Positions 46,618 to 56,495 are shown, numbered from the stretch's first letter. The stretch is DNA of 64,000 nucleotides from Maribacter halichondriae (GCF_027474825.1 NZ_CP107030.1:4282001-4346000); one strand, 5' to 3'. Program-made: numbers and translations. Notes: generated from the sequence alone by a model not told the origin.

Positions 46618-47124
46618 ATGGCTACGGTAACACTTAAGGGCAATGCAATTCACACACTGGGCAATTTACCCGAAAAAGGTGGCAAAGCTCCTGATTTTCA
46701 ATTGACTAAAAATGACTTATCATCCACTTCATTATCCGATTACAGCGGAAAAAAAGTGGTTTTGAATATTTTTCCAAGTGTTGATACGGGTACATGTGCA
46801 AAATCCGCTAGAGAGTTCAATAAGGCGGCGGCCGATTTGGACAATACTGCAATTCTTTGTGTCTCAAAAGATCTTCCTTTTGCGCAGGCACGTTTTTGTG
46901 GTGCCGAAGGAATTGACAAAGTTGAAATGCTTTCCGACTTCAAGGATGGGAGTTTTGGAAAATCCTATCAAGTGGAATTTACAGATGGCCCCCTACAATC
47001 ATTGCTATCGAGGGCAATCGTTGTTTTAGATACCAATGGAAAGATAATTCATACCGAACAGGTACCTGAAACAGTCGATGAGCCCAATTATGCCGCGGCA
47101 CTTGAAGCTTTAGGAAATGCCTAA
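46618..47124 (+). CDS. tpx: Thiol peroxidase
   Basis: Atypical two-cysteine peroxiredoxin of 168 residues that reduces alkyl and hydrogen peroxides with thioredoxin. The peroxidatic Cys is in DTGTCAKSAREFN (about residue 60) and the resolving Cys in ARFCGAEG (about 94). The family start KGNAIHTLGNLPEKG is present. Its end overlaps the dgkA start by eight bases, so they are coupled. It heads the envelope/division operon tpx-dgkA-ftsK. Confidence 0.95.
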   Translation: MATVTLKGNAIHTLGNLPEKGGKAPDFQLTKNDLSSTSLSDYSGKKVVLNIFPSVDTGTCAKSAREFNKAAADLDNTAILCVSKDLPFAQARFCGAEGIDKVEMLSDFKDGSFGKSYQVEFTDGPLQSLLSRAIVVLDTNGKIIHTEQVPETVDEPNYAAALEALGNA

Positions 47125-47482
47125 GGAGTCTTTTCTGAAAAATAGATTAAAAGCTGTTCGATACGCGGTGCGAGGAGCGATTCTACTTATCCGCACCGAA
47201 GCCAGTATAAAAGTACAGGTGGTGCTGGGCTTATTGGTCACTGCACTGGGTTTCTATTTTGAAATCTCGAATATGGAATGGATTGTCCAGATTCTGGCCA
47301 TTGCCATGGTTCTAGGCACTGAAGGTTTGAATACGGCCATTGAAAAATTGGCAGATTTCTGCCAGCCTGAATTCGATGATCGCATAGGCTTCTTAAAGGA
47401 TGTTTCTGCAGGAGCCGTTATGTTGGTTTCCACGGCGGCGGCAATAGTTGGACTTATAATCTATATTCCAAAAATTTTTTAG
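47117..47482 (+). CDS. dgkA: Diacylglycerol kinase (DgkA family)
   Basis: A 121-residue membrane enzyme with three TM helices. It phosphorylates diacylglycerol or undecaprenol for lipid recycling. The signature VLGTEGLNTAIEKLADF carries the conserved Glu and Asn near the active site, and AGAVMLVSTAAA follows in the last helix. The length is normal. It overlaps tpx by eight bases and is 62 bases before ftsK. Confidence 0.94.
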   Translation: MPKESFLKNRLKAVRYAVRGAILLIRTEASIKVQVVLGLLVTALGFYFEISNMEWIVQILAIAMVLGTEGLNTAIEKLADFCQPEFDDRIGFLKDVSAGAVMLVSTAAAIVGLIIYIPKIF

Positions 47483-47544
47483 AAGGAAGCCGCTCCGGCC
47501 TTAGACAGTAAATTTGTATTTTTACCCCCAGAATCGATGATTTA

Positions 47545-49914
47545 ATGGCAAAGAAGGTAAGGAAGGCTAAGCCCAAAACCACCAAAAAGGGCAGCACTTT
47601 TAAGTTATCCAAGCAAAATAAAATTATACTGGGAAGCCTTTTGATGCTTTTCAGCATCGCATTGTTTTTTTCCTTTGTCTCATTTTATTTTACCTGGCAA
47701 GATGACCAAAGTTTACTCACCGAATTCGCCAATCGCAATAAGGAAGCCGAAAACCTGCTGAACAAGTTCGGGGCCAATGTTAGTCATTTCTTTGTATATC
47801 GAGGATTTGGCTTGGCTTCGTTGATTTTTCCATTTCTGCTTTTCGTTACAGGCCTCAACATGTTCATGAGTCTAGCTAAGACCGGACTTTTAAAAAAGTG
47901 GATTTGGGGTTTGATTTTTATAATCTGGATTTCCATAGCTCTAGGTTTCTTCGCTGTGGAAAAACCTTTGTTAGGCGGATTAGTGGGCTATGAAATGAAT
48001 GATTTTTTACAAGATTATACCGGAAAAATCGGTGTTTTCTTATTACTCCTTTTTGGATTGATTTTCATACTCGTTCGCTTTTTTAAACTTACACCAGATG
48101 GAATAGCGGGATATTTTCAGAAAAAATCATCTGTTTTGGCTTCCGAGTTCAAGAGTAAAACCAAGGAAAACTCTACTAAATTTGATTTGAGCACGGAGGA
48201 TGAAACACCGGTAGTCATCGACACCTACACCCATAAAAAGGATATTCCGACCTTAAAAAATGAGGAGGAAGTAAAGGATACATTCGAAGTCACTGCTCCT
48301 GTTGAGGAAGAGACTAAAGACGACCTTGCCATGGAAGTCGAAAAAATAGTCGTAGAAAAAGAAGAGAAAGACAATATCGCCGATAAGCTGGTAGAAGACT
48401 TTGGTGAATTTGACCCAACCTTAGAACTAGGCAATTACAAGTTTCCGCCCATTGACCTTTTGGATCAACATGGTGCCACTGGTGGTATTACCATCAACCA
48501 GGAAGAGCTCGAAGAGAACAAAAACAAAATTGTCGAAACGCTGCGTAACTACAAAATCGGCATTGCGCAAATCAAAGCGACTATTGGGCCGACCGTGACC
48601 CTTTACGAAATTGTACCGGAAGCTGGTGTTCGAATTTCTAAGATCAAAAACCTAGAGGATGACATCGCGTTGTCTTTGGCGGCTTTGGGCATCCGGATTA
48701 TTGCGCCAATTCCCGGTAAAGGAACCATTGGTATCGAAGTACCGAATAAAAATGCGACCATCGTTTCGATGCGGTCCGTAATCGCTTCCTCAAAATTCCA
48801 AAAAGCGGAGATGCAACTTCCCATTGCCTTTGGTAAGACTATAAGCAACGAAACCTTTGTTGTTGATCTGGCCAAAATGCCACATATGTTGATGGCGGGT
48901 GCGACGGGTCAAGGTAAATCCGTAGGGCTAAATGCGGTACTGACCTCCCTCCTTTATAAAAAGCATCCCGCCGAGGTAAAGTTTATACTGGTCGATCCCA
49001 AAAAGGTAGAGCTTACGCTTTACAATAAAATCGAACGTCATTTCTTGGCCAAACTACCCGATGTCGATGAGGCGATTATTACCGATAATACCAAGGTTAT
49101 CCATACATTGAATTCCCTATGTATAGAAATGGACAATCGCTACGAACTCCTCAAAGTGGCCATGGTGCGGAATATCAAGGAGTACAATGCCAAGTTCAAA
49201 TCCAGAAAGCTAAATCCGAATGACGGACACAAGTTTTTGCCCTATATTATATTGGTCATCGATGAATTTGCCGATTTGATCATGACCGCAGGAAAAGAAG
49301 TGGAAACTCCGATTGCACGCTTGGCACAATTGGCAAGAGCTATTGGAATCCATTTGATAATTGCCACCCAGAGACCTTCGGTCAATGTTATCACAGGTAT
49401 TATCAAGGCCAACTTTCCGGCACGAATCGCTTTTAGGGTAACCTCGAAAATCGACTCCAGGACCATTTTAGATACCCAAGGCGCGGACCAGTTGATCGGG
49501 CGCGGCGATATGCTGTTCACCCAAGGAAACGATGTGACACGACTACAGTGTGCCTTTGTCGACACACCTGAAGTAGCAAAAATCACCGAATATATCGGCA
49601 GTCAAAGAGCCTATCCCGAAGCCTATGAATTACCCGAATATATTGGCGAAGACTCTGGCACAAGTCTTGATTATGATATATCGGATAGGGACGCGAAGTT
49701 CCGGGAAGCCGCCGAGGTCATCGTGACAGCGCAGCAAGGTTCGGCATCCTTGATACAACGAAAGTTGAAGTTGGGTTACAACCGTGCGGGGCGAATCGTC
49801 GACCAATTAGAAGCTGCCGGCATCGTGGGGCCTTTTGAAGGCAGTAAGGCCAGACAGGTACTTGTGCCTGATTTGACATCCTTAGACCAATTATTGAACA
49901 ACGAACTAAATTGA
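47545..49914 (+). CDS. ftsK: DNA translocase FtsK/SpoIIIE
   Basis: Septal DNA pump of 789 residues coupling chromosome segregation to cell division. Four N-terminal TM segments (about 28-180) precede an acidic linker. The motor has Walker A AGATGQGKSVGLNA, Walker B ILVIDEFADLI and the GADQLIGRGDMLF segment. The gamma domain at the C terminus (ASLIQRKLKLGYNRAGRIVDQLE) binds orienting KOPS-like sites. The stop overlaps the following ORF's upstream region by a few bases. Confidence 0.96.
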   Translation: MAKKVRKAKPKTTKKGSTFKLSKQNKIILGSLLMLFSIALFFSFVSFYFTWQDDQSLLTEFANRNKEAENLLNKFGANVSHFFVYRGFGLASLIFPFLLFVTGLNMFMSLAKTGLLKKWIWGLIFIIWISIALGFFAVEKPLLGGLVGYEMNDFLQDYTGKIGVFLLLLFGLIFILVRFFKLTPDGIAGYFQKKSSVLASEFKSKTKENSTKFDLSTEDETPVVIDTYTHKKDIPTLKNEEEVKDTFEVTAPVEEETKDDLAMEVEKIVVEKEEKDNIADKLVEDFGEFDPTLELGNYKFPPIDLLDQHGATGGITINQEELEENKNKIVETLRNYKIGIAQIKATIGPTVTLYEIVPEAGVRISKIKNLEDDIALSLAALGIRIIAPIPGKGTIGIEVPNKNATIVSMRSVIASSKFQKAEMQLPIAFGKTISNETFVVDLAKMPHMLMAGATGQGKSVGLNAVLTSLLYKKHPAEVKFILVDPKKVELTLYNKIERHFLAKLPDVDEAIITDNTKVIHTLNSLCIEMDNRYELLKVAMVRNIKEYNAKFKSRKLNPNDGHKFLPYIILVIDEFADLIMTAGKEVETPIARLAQLARAIGIHLIIATQRPSVNVITGIIKANFPARIAFRVTSKIDSRTILDTQGADQLIGRGDMLFTQGNDVTRLQCAFVDTPEVAKITEYIGSQRAYPEAYELPEYIGEDSGTSLDYDISDRDAKFREAAEVIVTAQQGSASLIQRKLKLGYNRAGRIVDQLEAAGIVGPFEGSKARQVLVPDLTSLDQLLNNELN

Positions 49915-49919
49915 ACATA

Positions 49920-50564
49920 ATGAAGAAAATTTCACTTTTTATATTGGCATTAAGCACTTCAATGCCCTCAATCGCACAGAACTCGGACAAGGCAAAGGCG
50001 CTATTGGACGAGGTATACAACAAAGTAAAAAGCTACGATAATATCGTTGTCGATTTCAAATATGTACTGAATAATACCGAAGCCGATATCAACCAAGAAA
50101 CCCGAGGTGATGTAACCATGGAAGGAGACAAATATCTTGGTAATTTTTTCGGGGCCACCCAAATGTACGATGGCAACAAGGTCTACACCATTGTGCCCGA
50201 AAATGAAGAAGTTACCATTGAGAATAAATCCGAGGACGACAATACGTTGACACCCTCTAGAATGTTGACCTTTTACCGAGAAGGACACAATTACGAATGG
50301 GATATTTTACAGACCGTAAATGGAAGGAAAATTCAGTATGTAAAATTGACCCCCATTGATTCTAATACTGAGGTAAAATCCAGATTAATTGGTATCGATG
50401 CCGAGACCAAGCATATCTACAAATTAATCGAGACAGGTAATAACGGAACGACGACGACAATTACTGTTAATTCTTTTAAAACAAATCAACCTTTATCAAA
50501 AACCTTATTTACTTTTGATGAGAACAAGTACAAAGACGACGGGTACTATATCATAAGAAATTAA
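49920..50564 (+). CDS. Outer-membrane lipoprotein carrier protein (LolA-like)
   Basis: A 214-residue periplasmic LolA-like protein carrying lipoproteins from the inner to the outer membrane. The signal KKISLFILALSTSMPSIAQ is followed by KSYDNIVVDFKYVLNN and RGDVTMEGDKYLG, the open beta-barrel pattern of LolA. ATG 49920 is used; TTG 49911 is also possible. It follows ftsK by a few bases and precedes lptG by six, so it belongs to the same operon. Confidence 0.88.
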   Translation: MKKISLFILALSTSMPSIAQNSDKAKALLDEVYNKVKSYDNIVVDFKYVLNNTEADINQETRGDVTMEGDKYLGNFFGATQMYDGNKVYTIVPENEEVTIENKSEDDNTLTPSRMLTFYREGHNYEWDILQTVNGRKIQYVKLTPIDSNTEVKSRLIGIDAETKHIYKLIETGNNGTTTTITVNSFKTNQPLSKTLFTFDENKYKDDGYYIIRN

Positions 50565-50570
50565 CACACT

Positions 50571-52093
50571 TTGAAACTCCTTGACCGATATATTTTATCG
50601 AGATTTCTATTCAATTTTTTCAGTGCCTTTGTCATTTTGATGTTCATCTTCATATTTCAGGCTATCTGGCTGTTTATGGATGATTTGGCCGGTAAGGGCC
50701 TCGATATGCTCGTCATCGGAAAATTCTTTTTCTACAAAATGCCCGAACTTACCGAAAAAGTGTTACCGCTTACGGTCATTCTTTCCTCTATTCTGACATT
50801 TGGTACATTTGCGGAGAATTACGAGTTCGCGGCCATGAAGGCCTCCGGAATTTCCCTAAGACGCGCTATGTTTAGTATTATTGTCTTCGTACTGATCCTA
50901 GGTGGGGTAACCTTTTATTTCGCCAATAGCATCATACCTGTTTCCGAGCAGAAAATCTATAACATGCGCCGCAATATCGCCCAGGTAAAACCCGCTGCCG
51001 CCATTGAAGAAGGTGTTTTTAGTGATTTTGAAGGCATGAGTATTAAAGTAGATGAAAAATACGGGGACAAGGACAGATTCTTACGAAAAGTGACCATTCA
51101 TCAAAAGACTAATCTAAAAGTAAACAATACGGTCATTAAAGCAAAAACCGGGGAATTGATCAGTAGCGAAGACAGCGATATCATTCAGTTGGTTTTGAGG
51201 GACGGACATTATTATGAGGATATCGAGACCCAAAAAAACAAGGACAAGCTGAAAGAACCTTTCGCCAAGGCCAAATTTGAGATTTATCGAATGAATATCG
51301 AGATCCCTGAAATGGATATGGATTTGGAAGAGGACAGAAACATTAGTACCGATAAAATGAAAAATGTTTCTCGTTTGAATAAGGATATCGATTCCCTAAA
51401 AAATGATAACCTGAGGGTGGTCGGCGCTTTTTCCAAAAATATCAATAACCGTATAGGTGCTTTTGTGCCGGTAGCACCCGTTGACAGTTTCATCACGAAA
51501 AAGCAAAGGGAAATGATGCGGGTAGATAGTTTACGAGAAATTGGGATAACTAAATATGACAAGGATGGTGTTAAAAAGGATTCATTACCACTTAAATCCT
51601 TCGATGATATTCTTGAGCTTTTTCAAGACTGGCAACGAATCCAGATATTGAATTCAGCCAAGAACAACGCCACCAATGTCTTAACATCTGTAAAGGCCAA
51701 AAAAGACGAAATCGACCGAAGATATAAAATCTACAACCTGCATATTTATTCCCTGCATGCCAAATTTGCCCTTGCACTTTCATGTGTTGTCCTGTTTTTT
51801 GTCGGGGCGCCCTTAGGTGCGATTATTCGAAAAGGTGGTCTTGGATTGCCTATGGTCATTGCGATAATTCTGTTTCTAGTTTATTATTTTGTTGGGGTAT
51901 TTGCGAAGAACTATGCCGTGGAAAACAACATACACCCTATCTTTGGTGCGTGGCTTCCTACATTGATCATGTTGCCGTTAGGCATCGTCCTGACCAAACG
52001 GGCAACGGCTGACAAAGGATTAATGAGCATAGGAAACGCATTCGATCGGATCAAGGAATTTTTCAAAAAAAGAGCAAAGCCACTACGACATGA
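50571..52093 (+). CDS. lptG: LptF/LptG family permease (one frameshift)
   Basis: Inner-membrane permease subunit of the LPS transport machine, about 507 residues. It starts with TTG 50571 (KLLDRYILSRFLFNF). TM segments at the N and C ends flank a large periplasmic beta-jellyroll. The raw frame runs on to 52184 and would overlap ribBA by about 95 bases. Adding one A to the run of seven at 52065-52071 ends the protein at 52093 with a TGA overlapping the ribBA ATG. That coupled end is the usual one. Confidence 0.87.
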
Positions 52094-53232
52094 TTTTAAG
52101 TATGGAGAAGCGCACACAATTGAATACTATAGAAGAAGCCATTGCCGATATTCGACAAGGAAAGGTAATCATTGTTGTCGATGACGAGAATCGCGAGAAC
52201 GAAGGCGACTTTTTGGCCGCTGCGGAATTGGCAACACCAGAAACGGTCAACTTTATGGCCAAGCATGGCCGAGGATTGATTTGCGCCCCATTGACCGAGG
52301 GAAGGTGTCGCGAACTTGGGCTCCACATGATGGTCAACAACAATACCGACCCCCTTGAAACCGCATTTACCGTATCCGTTGATTTGAGAGGAAATGGCGT
52401 TACCACCGGAATTTCCGCCTCCGATCGCGCTAAGACGGTTTGTGCATTGACCGATCCAGAAACGAAATCACATGATTTGATGCGACCCGGGCATATTTTT
52501 CCCTTGGTCGCCAAAGAAGGAGGTGTACTTAGAAGAACCGGTCATACCGAAGCTGCCATCGATTTTGCAAGACTTGCCGGGCTCCAGCCTGCAGGAATCA
52601 TTGTAGAGATCATGAATGAAGATGGATCCATGGCACGCCTACCCGAACTTCTCGAAGTAGCCAAAAAGTTCAATCTTAAAATTGTTTCCATCGAAGACTT
52701 GATTGCCTATCGCATGGAGCACGATAGCCTCATCGAAAAGAAAGAAGATTTTGAGATTACCAGTCGTTTCGGAAAATTTAGGCTTCGTGCGTATAAACAG
52801 ACAACCAATAATCACGTTCATATCGCTTTGACCAAAGGAAGCTGGAAAAAAGATGAAAAGGTCTTGACCCGTATCAATTCCACCTTGGTGAACAATGATA
52901 TTTTAGGCACGTTGACCAATGATCCGAACCAAAAATTGGAGGATATGTTTGCTGCCATCAGTACTGAGGGCAAAGGTGCCATCGTTTTTATCAATCAAGA
53001 TTCCGAATCATTGAACTTGTTATCCCGTTTGTCTGAATTGAAAGAGTTACAAAAGCAGGGCATTCATAAAGCCCCAAAAATAGATATGGATGCCAAGGAT
53101 TTTGGAATCGGTGCCCAAATACTGCATGATCTGGATATCTCAAAAATGAGATTGCTCACGAACGGATCACAGACCAAACGTGTCGGCATTGTGGGTTATG
53201 GACTTGAAATCGTGGAATACGTAGCGTATTAA
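52090..53232 (+). CDS. ribB: 3,4-dihydroxy-2-butanone 4-phosphate synthase with degenerate GTP cyclohydrolase II domain
   Basis: RibBA-type protein of 380 residues (ATG 52090, or METKRT-like start 52102). The N-terminal domain (about 10-215) is a full RibB with DDENRENEGDFLAAAELAT, GRGLICAPLTEGRC and RTGHTEAAIDFARLAGLQPAGII, which makes the xylene-ring precursor of riboflavin. The C-terminal domain has the RibA fold, but the zinc cysteines are missing: ILGTLTNDP stands where SLRCDC is expected. It is probably not active as a GTP cyclohydrolase. It overlaps the end of lptG. Confidence 0.9.
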   Translation: MILSMEKRTQLNTIEEAIADIRQGKVIIVVDDENRENEGDFLAAAELATPETVNFMAKHGRGLICAPLTEGRCRELGLHMMVNNNTDPLETAFTVSVDLRGNGVTTGISASDRAKTVCALTDPETKSHDLMRPGHIFPLVAKEGGVLRRTGHTEAAIDFARLAGLQPAGIIVEIMNEDGSMARLPELLEVAKKFNLKIVSIEDLIAYRMEHDSLIEKKEDFEITSRFGKFRLRAYKQTTNNHVHIALTKGSWKKDEKVLTRINSTLVNNDILGTLTNDPNQKLEDMFAAISTEGKGAIVFINQDSESLNLLSRLSELKELQKQGIHKAPKIDMDAKDFGIGAQILHDLDISKMRLLTNGSQTKRVGIVGYGLEIVEYVAY

Positions 53233-53294
53233 AATTCGAGCTATTTGGATGAAGTCTTAGGCACCCCTACAAATATTGGCTATACCCTATTTTT

Positions 53295-53672
53295 TCAGTA
53301 CATCGCATTCGGATTATTCGAATTTTTAGGAATCTGTTGAATGGCATCCCAATGCTCCACTATTTTTCCATTTTCATCAAAACGAAAAAAGTCCATGGTA
53401 ACATATTCGTCAAAGTCGGGCCAAGTTTGATGCGTATGTAGGGCTACAAGATCACCCTCGGCGATGCATCGCACAAACTCGATAGACTTCTCGGCGTATT
53501 CTTTTTGCATCCGTTCAAAATAGTCTATAAAACCCTGTATGCCGTCCACTACATCAGGGTTATGCTGAATGTATTCCGAACCGACATAAAGCTCGACCGC
53601 CTTTGATGGGTTGCCTTCGTACGCCATTTTATAAAAGGCTATGGCATTTTTTTTATTTTCCTCTAAAGACAT
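53295..53672 (-). CDS. SnoaL-like/NTF2-fold protein
   Basis: A 125-residue SnoaL-like protein: NKKNAIAFYKMAYEGNPSKAVELYV at the N terminus, then EYIQHNPDVVDG, VRCIAEGDLVALHTHQTW and FFRFDENGKIVEHWDAIQ, the core of the NTF2-like ester-cyclase fold. Predicted cytoplasmic. The substrate is unknown. It is three bases downstream of the DegT-type aminotransferase and may be in the same transcript. Confidence 0.82.
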   Translation of the reverse strand: MSLEENKKNAIAFYKMAYEGNPSKAVELYVGSEYIQHNPDVVDGIQGFIDYFERMQKEYAEKSIEFVRCIAEGDLVALHTHQTWPDFDEYVTMDFFRFDENGKIVEHWDAIQQIPKNSNNPNAMY

Positions 53673-53675
53673 TAT

Positions 53676-54866
53676 TCAGCAACTTTCTATCACATTAACT
53701 ATTTTTCTTGCCCTTTCCCTTACTTCAATTTCACTCCAACCCAATTTTATCAAACAGGATATATTTCGCCCTACCCAATGATCAGACTTGGAAAAATCGA
53801 TTTTTGAAAAATCTTGCAACCCGTTTAAAACTTCTTTTGGTAAGTTGCCCAACGATTTCCGGTCGGTCAAATGTTCCCATTTTCGATAATAGTGCCAATT
53901 ATTGTCATACCAGTAAAAACAGCCGTCCACGCCGTTTTCCCCTAGTGCTTTATGGGCTTTCTTGGCCGATAATTCATCAGGAAGGAAAAAATTTAGAAAA
54001 GCACAGTTCTCTTCTCCCCCTTTTGGGACTCTTCTGAAAGTGACCCCATCAACTCCTTCCAATGCTTCCCTTAAAATAGAATAATTTCTTTTTTGAATCG
54101 CCAAAAACTCGTCCAAGCGCTCAAGTTGTGCAAGGCCTACCGCAGCGTGGAGTTCGGAAATTCGAAAGTTATATCCTAGAAAAGGGTGGCCTTCCGCTCC
54201 CCTATCCTTTCCGATATGGTCATGGCCATGATCTGAATAATGGTCCGCGTTTAATTTATATTCTTCATGGTTTGTAATCACAGCACCTCCTTCCCCGCAG
54301 GTAATGGTTTTTACATAGTCAAAGGAAAAACAACCTAAATCTCCATAACTACCAAGCGGTTTTCCTTCGAAAGTACCTCCAATGGCCTGACAGGCATCCT
54401 CCAACAAAAGGAGATTATATTTTTCACAAATAGATTTCAAGGCTTTCAAATCGGCCATTGATCCGCACATGTGCACGGGCATTACCACTTTAGTTCTTTG
54501 GGTAATTGCATTTTCAACAGCTTTGGGATTTAACGTCAATGTATCGTCTACATCTACCAATATCGGCACGGCGCCCAAAGCTAAAACGGATTCAAAACTG
54601 GCAACGAATGTAAATGTGGGCATGATTACCTCGTCACCCGCCCCTATTCCGGCACTTACCAAGGCGACAGTTAAAGCAGCCGTACCACTACTGACCACTT
54701 GGGCATGTTTTACCTGCATTTTGGATTCCAAGGCTTTTTCCAGCTCAAGTGCCTTCCATTGACCGCCTCGCATGCCATCAAATCCATAGCGCATCAAGAC
54801 TCCTGTATCCATGACTTCCTGTACTTGTGCTCTTTCTTTATCTCCGAAAAGTTCGAATCCAGGCAT
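53676..54866 (-). CDS. DegT/DnrJ/EryC1/StrS family aminotransferase
   Basis: PLP sugar aminotransferase of 396 residues. Family motifs are SSGTAALTVALVSAGIGAGDEVIMPTFT (in two parts), HMCGSMADL, LLLEDACQAIGG, and the Schiff-base lysine in FSFDYVKTITCGEGG, then YNFRISELHAAVG. Such enzymes add amino groups to nucleotide-linked keto sugars for surface polysaccharides. It is three bases upstream of the SnoaL-like gene. Flanking genes give no pathway, so the substrate is open. Confidence 0.9.
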   Translation of the reverse strand: MPGFELFGDKERAQVQEVMDTGVLMRYGFDGMRGGQWKALELEKALESKMQVKHAQVVSSGTAALTVALVSAGIGAGDEVIMPTFTFVASFESVLALGAVPILVDVDDTLTLNPKAVENAITQRTKVVMPVHMCGSMADLKALKSICEKYNLLLLEDACQAIGGTFEGKPLGSYGDLGCFSFDYVKTITCGEGGAVITNHEEYKLNADHYSDHGHDHIGKDRGAEGHPFLGYNFRISELHAAVGLAQLERLDEFLAIQKRNYSILREALEGVDGVTFRRVPKGGEENCAFLNFFLPDELSAKKAHKALGENGVDGCFYWYDNNWHYYRKWEHLTDRKSLGNLPKEVLNGLQDFSKIDFSKSDHWVGRNISCLIKLGWSEIEVRERARKIVNVIESC

Positions 54867-54872
54867 TTTTTA

Positions 54873-54895
54873 GGTTTATGGTTTATGGTTTATGG
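54873..54895. repeat. GGTTTAT tandem repeat
   Basis: Three exact copies of the seven-base unit GGTTTAT plus two bases, just upstream of the aminotransferase start. It could vary by slippage, but it lies outside coding sequence. Confidence 0.7.
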
Positions 54896-54908
54896 AAACT
54901 ATCTATTT

Positions 54909-55547
54909 TCATTTAATTTCTATGACGCTTTCGCTCATATTCTTTCTCACTTTTTTGAATCCCGAGAACATATCGTCTTCTGCTCGATAGCCTACCGGTA
55001 ACACTAATATCGAGGTAAGTCCTCTTTCTTCTAATTTCAAGATGTTGTCGTAAGCTTCTGGTTCAAAGCCTTCCATGGGACAAGAATCTATTTTTTCGAG
55101 CGCACAGACGGTAAGCAAATTGCCCATTGCCAAATAGCCCTGATTGGTAGCCCAATGCTTAATCTCATCTTCCTCTTTTTCGGAAAAATTATCGATTAAG
55201 GCTTCTTTAAAAGGATCTAAAATGGCATCACTTGTTCCGCGAACTTTTCCAACCTGTTCGAAATATTTAGCAATATAATCCTCATCAACTTTCCGCTGAA
55301 TACAAATGACCAACACATGGGATGCCTGGGCGACTTGCTGTTGTTCATAAGAATGGGGAACCAAAGTCGACTGTAATTCCTTGTTTTGAATGACCAGTAA
55401 AGTTACAGGTTGAAGCCCATATGAAGTTGCGGTAAGGTTGAAGGCTTCCTTCAGTCTTTCTACCTTTTCATCGTGAAGTATTTTTTCAGAATCGAATTTT
55501 TTAACGGCATAGCGCCAATTCATCTGTTCTATTACATCCATCTTCAT
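54909..55547 (-). CDS. NAD(P)H-dependent nitroreductase family oxidoreductase
   Basis: FMN nitroreductase-family enzyme of 212 residues. Motifs are NWRYAVKKFDSEKIL, then LTATSYGLQPVTLLVIQN, with WATNQGYLAMGNLLTVCALEKIDSCPMEGFEPEAYD in the middle (read in parts) and LVLPVGYRAEDD near the C terminus. The pattern is that of NfsB/YdgI-type enzymes acting on nitro compounds or flavins. Predicted cytoplasmic, no operon partner that clarifies its role. Confidence 0.88.
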   Translation of the reverse strand: MKMDVIEQMNWRYAVKKFDSEKILHDEKVERLKEAFNLTATSYGLQPVTLLVIQNKELQSTLVPHSYEQQQVAQASHVLVICIQRKVDEDYIAKYFEQVGKVRGTSDAILDPFKEALIDNFSEKEEDEIKHWATNQGYLAMGNLLTVCALEKIDSCPMEGFEPEAYDNILKLEERGLTSILVLPVGYRAEDDMFSGFKKVRKNMSESVIEIK

Positions 55548-55555
55548 AACTTTTT

Positions 55556-55619
55556 AGATTCTCGCCTCTGCGGGAATGATATTTACTCTTGATTAGATTC
55601 CCGCCTACGCGGGAATGAC
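55556..55619. repeat. Two tandem palindromic units (GATTCCCGCCTACGCGGGAATGA type)
   Basis: Unit 1 (55556-55580) and unit 2 (55595-55619) share AGATTC(T/C)CGCCT followed by GCGGGAATGA. Each forms an ATTCCCGC/GCGGGAAT hairpin. This is a widespread bacterial intergenic palindrome. The pair separates the nitroreductase and TSUP genes. Confidence 0.75.
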
Positions 55620-55634
55620 AGTAAACGGAATTTT

Positions 55635-56390
55635 TCAATTGAAAAACCAAAGTTTGATTGCCATAATAATAACCATAATGACCAGAAAAGTCTTGATAAA
55701 GCCATCACCTTTTTCCGCGGAAACTCTACTGGCCACCCATGCGCCGGTTCCGTTGCCAATTGCGAGAATCAATCCAACTTTCCAAATTACCTTATCATTA
55801 AGGATAAAAACGATCAAAGCAGCGAGCGTATAAATCAAAACTACGACCACTTTGGTGGCATTTGCCCTCACCAATGATAACTGATTTACATAATGCAAAA
55901 ATAGGATAATTATGAACCCGAGACCGGCATTGATAAAACCACCATAAATTCCGAAGAAAAAGAATGCTAGAATACCGATCCAAAGATGCTTGCCGGTCAT
56001 CTTCTCATGAAGGTCATCAAACTTCATTTTGGGCTTAAAGAGAATTATCAAAACAACAATGACCATAATGATGGCGAGAATTCGATTAAAGGTCTCACCC
56101 TTGATATCGACCGCTATATAGGCCCCCAAAATTGCCCCGAACAAAGCGGAAATACCCAAATATATATCGAAAGGAAAAGTAGACACTCCTTTGCTCTTGA
56201 AGCCCGCGGTGCCCATCATATTTTGTATCACCACGGCTACCCGGTTCGTGCCATTCGCCACACTCGGAGGCAGCCCAAGAAATATAAGAACGGGCAGGGA
56301 AATCAATGAGCCCCCTCCGGCGACGGTATTGATAAACCCAACGACAAACCCGACCACAATTAAAAGAAGATAATGATACCATTCTTCCAT
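55635..56390 (-). CDS. TSUP family sulfite exporter/TauE-SafE transporter
   Basis: Integral membrane protein of 251 residues with about eight TM segments. The TSUP signature is visible as VGFVVGFINTVAGGGSLISLPVL near the N terminus (in parts) and the repeated GGFINAGLGFIIILFL half. TSUP proteins export sulfite, sulfonates or other organic anions. The substrate is not shown by context, as the neighbours are unrelated. Length is normal. Confidence 0.9.
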   Translation of the reverse strand: MEEWYHYLLLIVVGFVVGFINTVAGGGSLISLPVLIFLGLPPSVANGTNRVAVVIQNMMGTAGFKSKGVSTFPFDIYLGISALFGAILGAYIAVDIKGETFNRILAIIMVIVVLIILFKPKMKFDDLHEKMTGKHLWIGILAFFFFGIYGGFINAGLGFIIILFLHYVNQLSLVRANATKVVVVLIYTLAALIVFILNDKVIWKVGLILAIGNGTGAWVASRVSAEKGDGFIKTFLVIMVIIMAIKLWFFN

Positions 56391-56477
56391 TTGGCAAAAA
56401 TAGGGTCATAAACGGAATTATTGGATACTAGACCGAAAATAAAATCAGGTTCTTTTTATGGTATTGAAAAAGGTTGT

Positions 56478-56485
56478 TATATTTG
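56478..56485 (+). promoter_or_regulatory. -7 promoter element of tRNA-Ser
   Basis: TATATTTG is a perfect match to the Bacteroidota TAnnTTTG -7 element, ten bases before the first base of the tRNA gene. A T-rich stretch (TTCTTTTTATG) lies at the expected -33 position. Confidence 0.5.
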
Positions 56486-56495
56486 CAACCGCTTA

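Noticed and set aside
52094..52184. Extended C terminus of LptG overlapping ribBA
   Set aside because: It comes from a frameshift at the A-run 52065-52071. The repaired stop at 52093 overlaps the ribBA start in the usual way.
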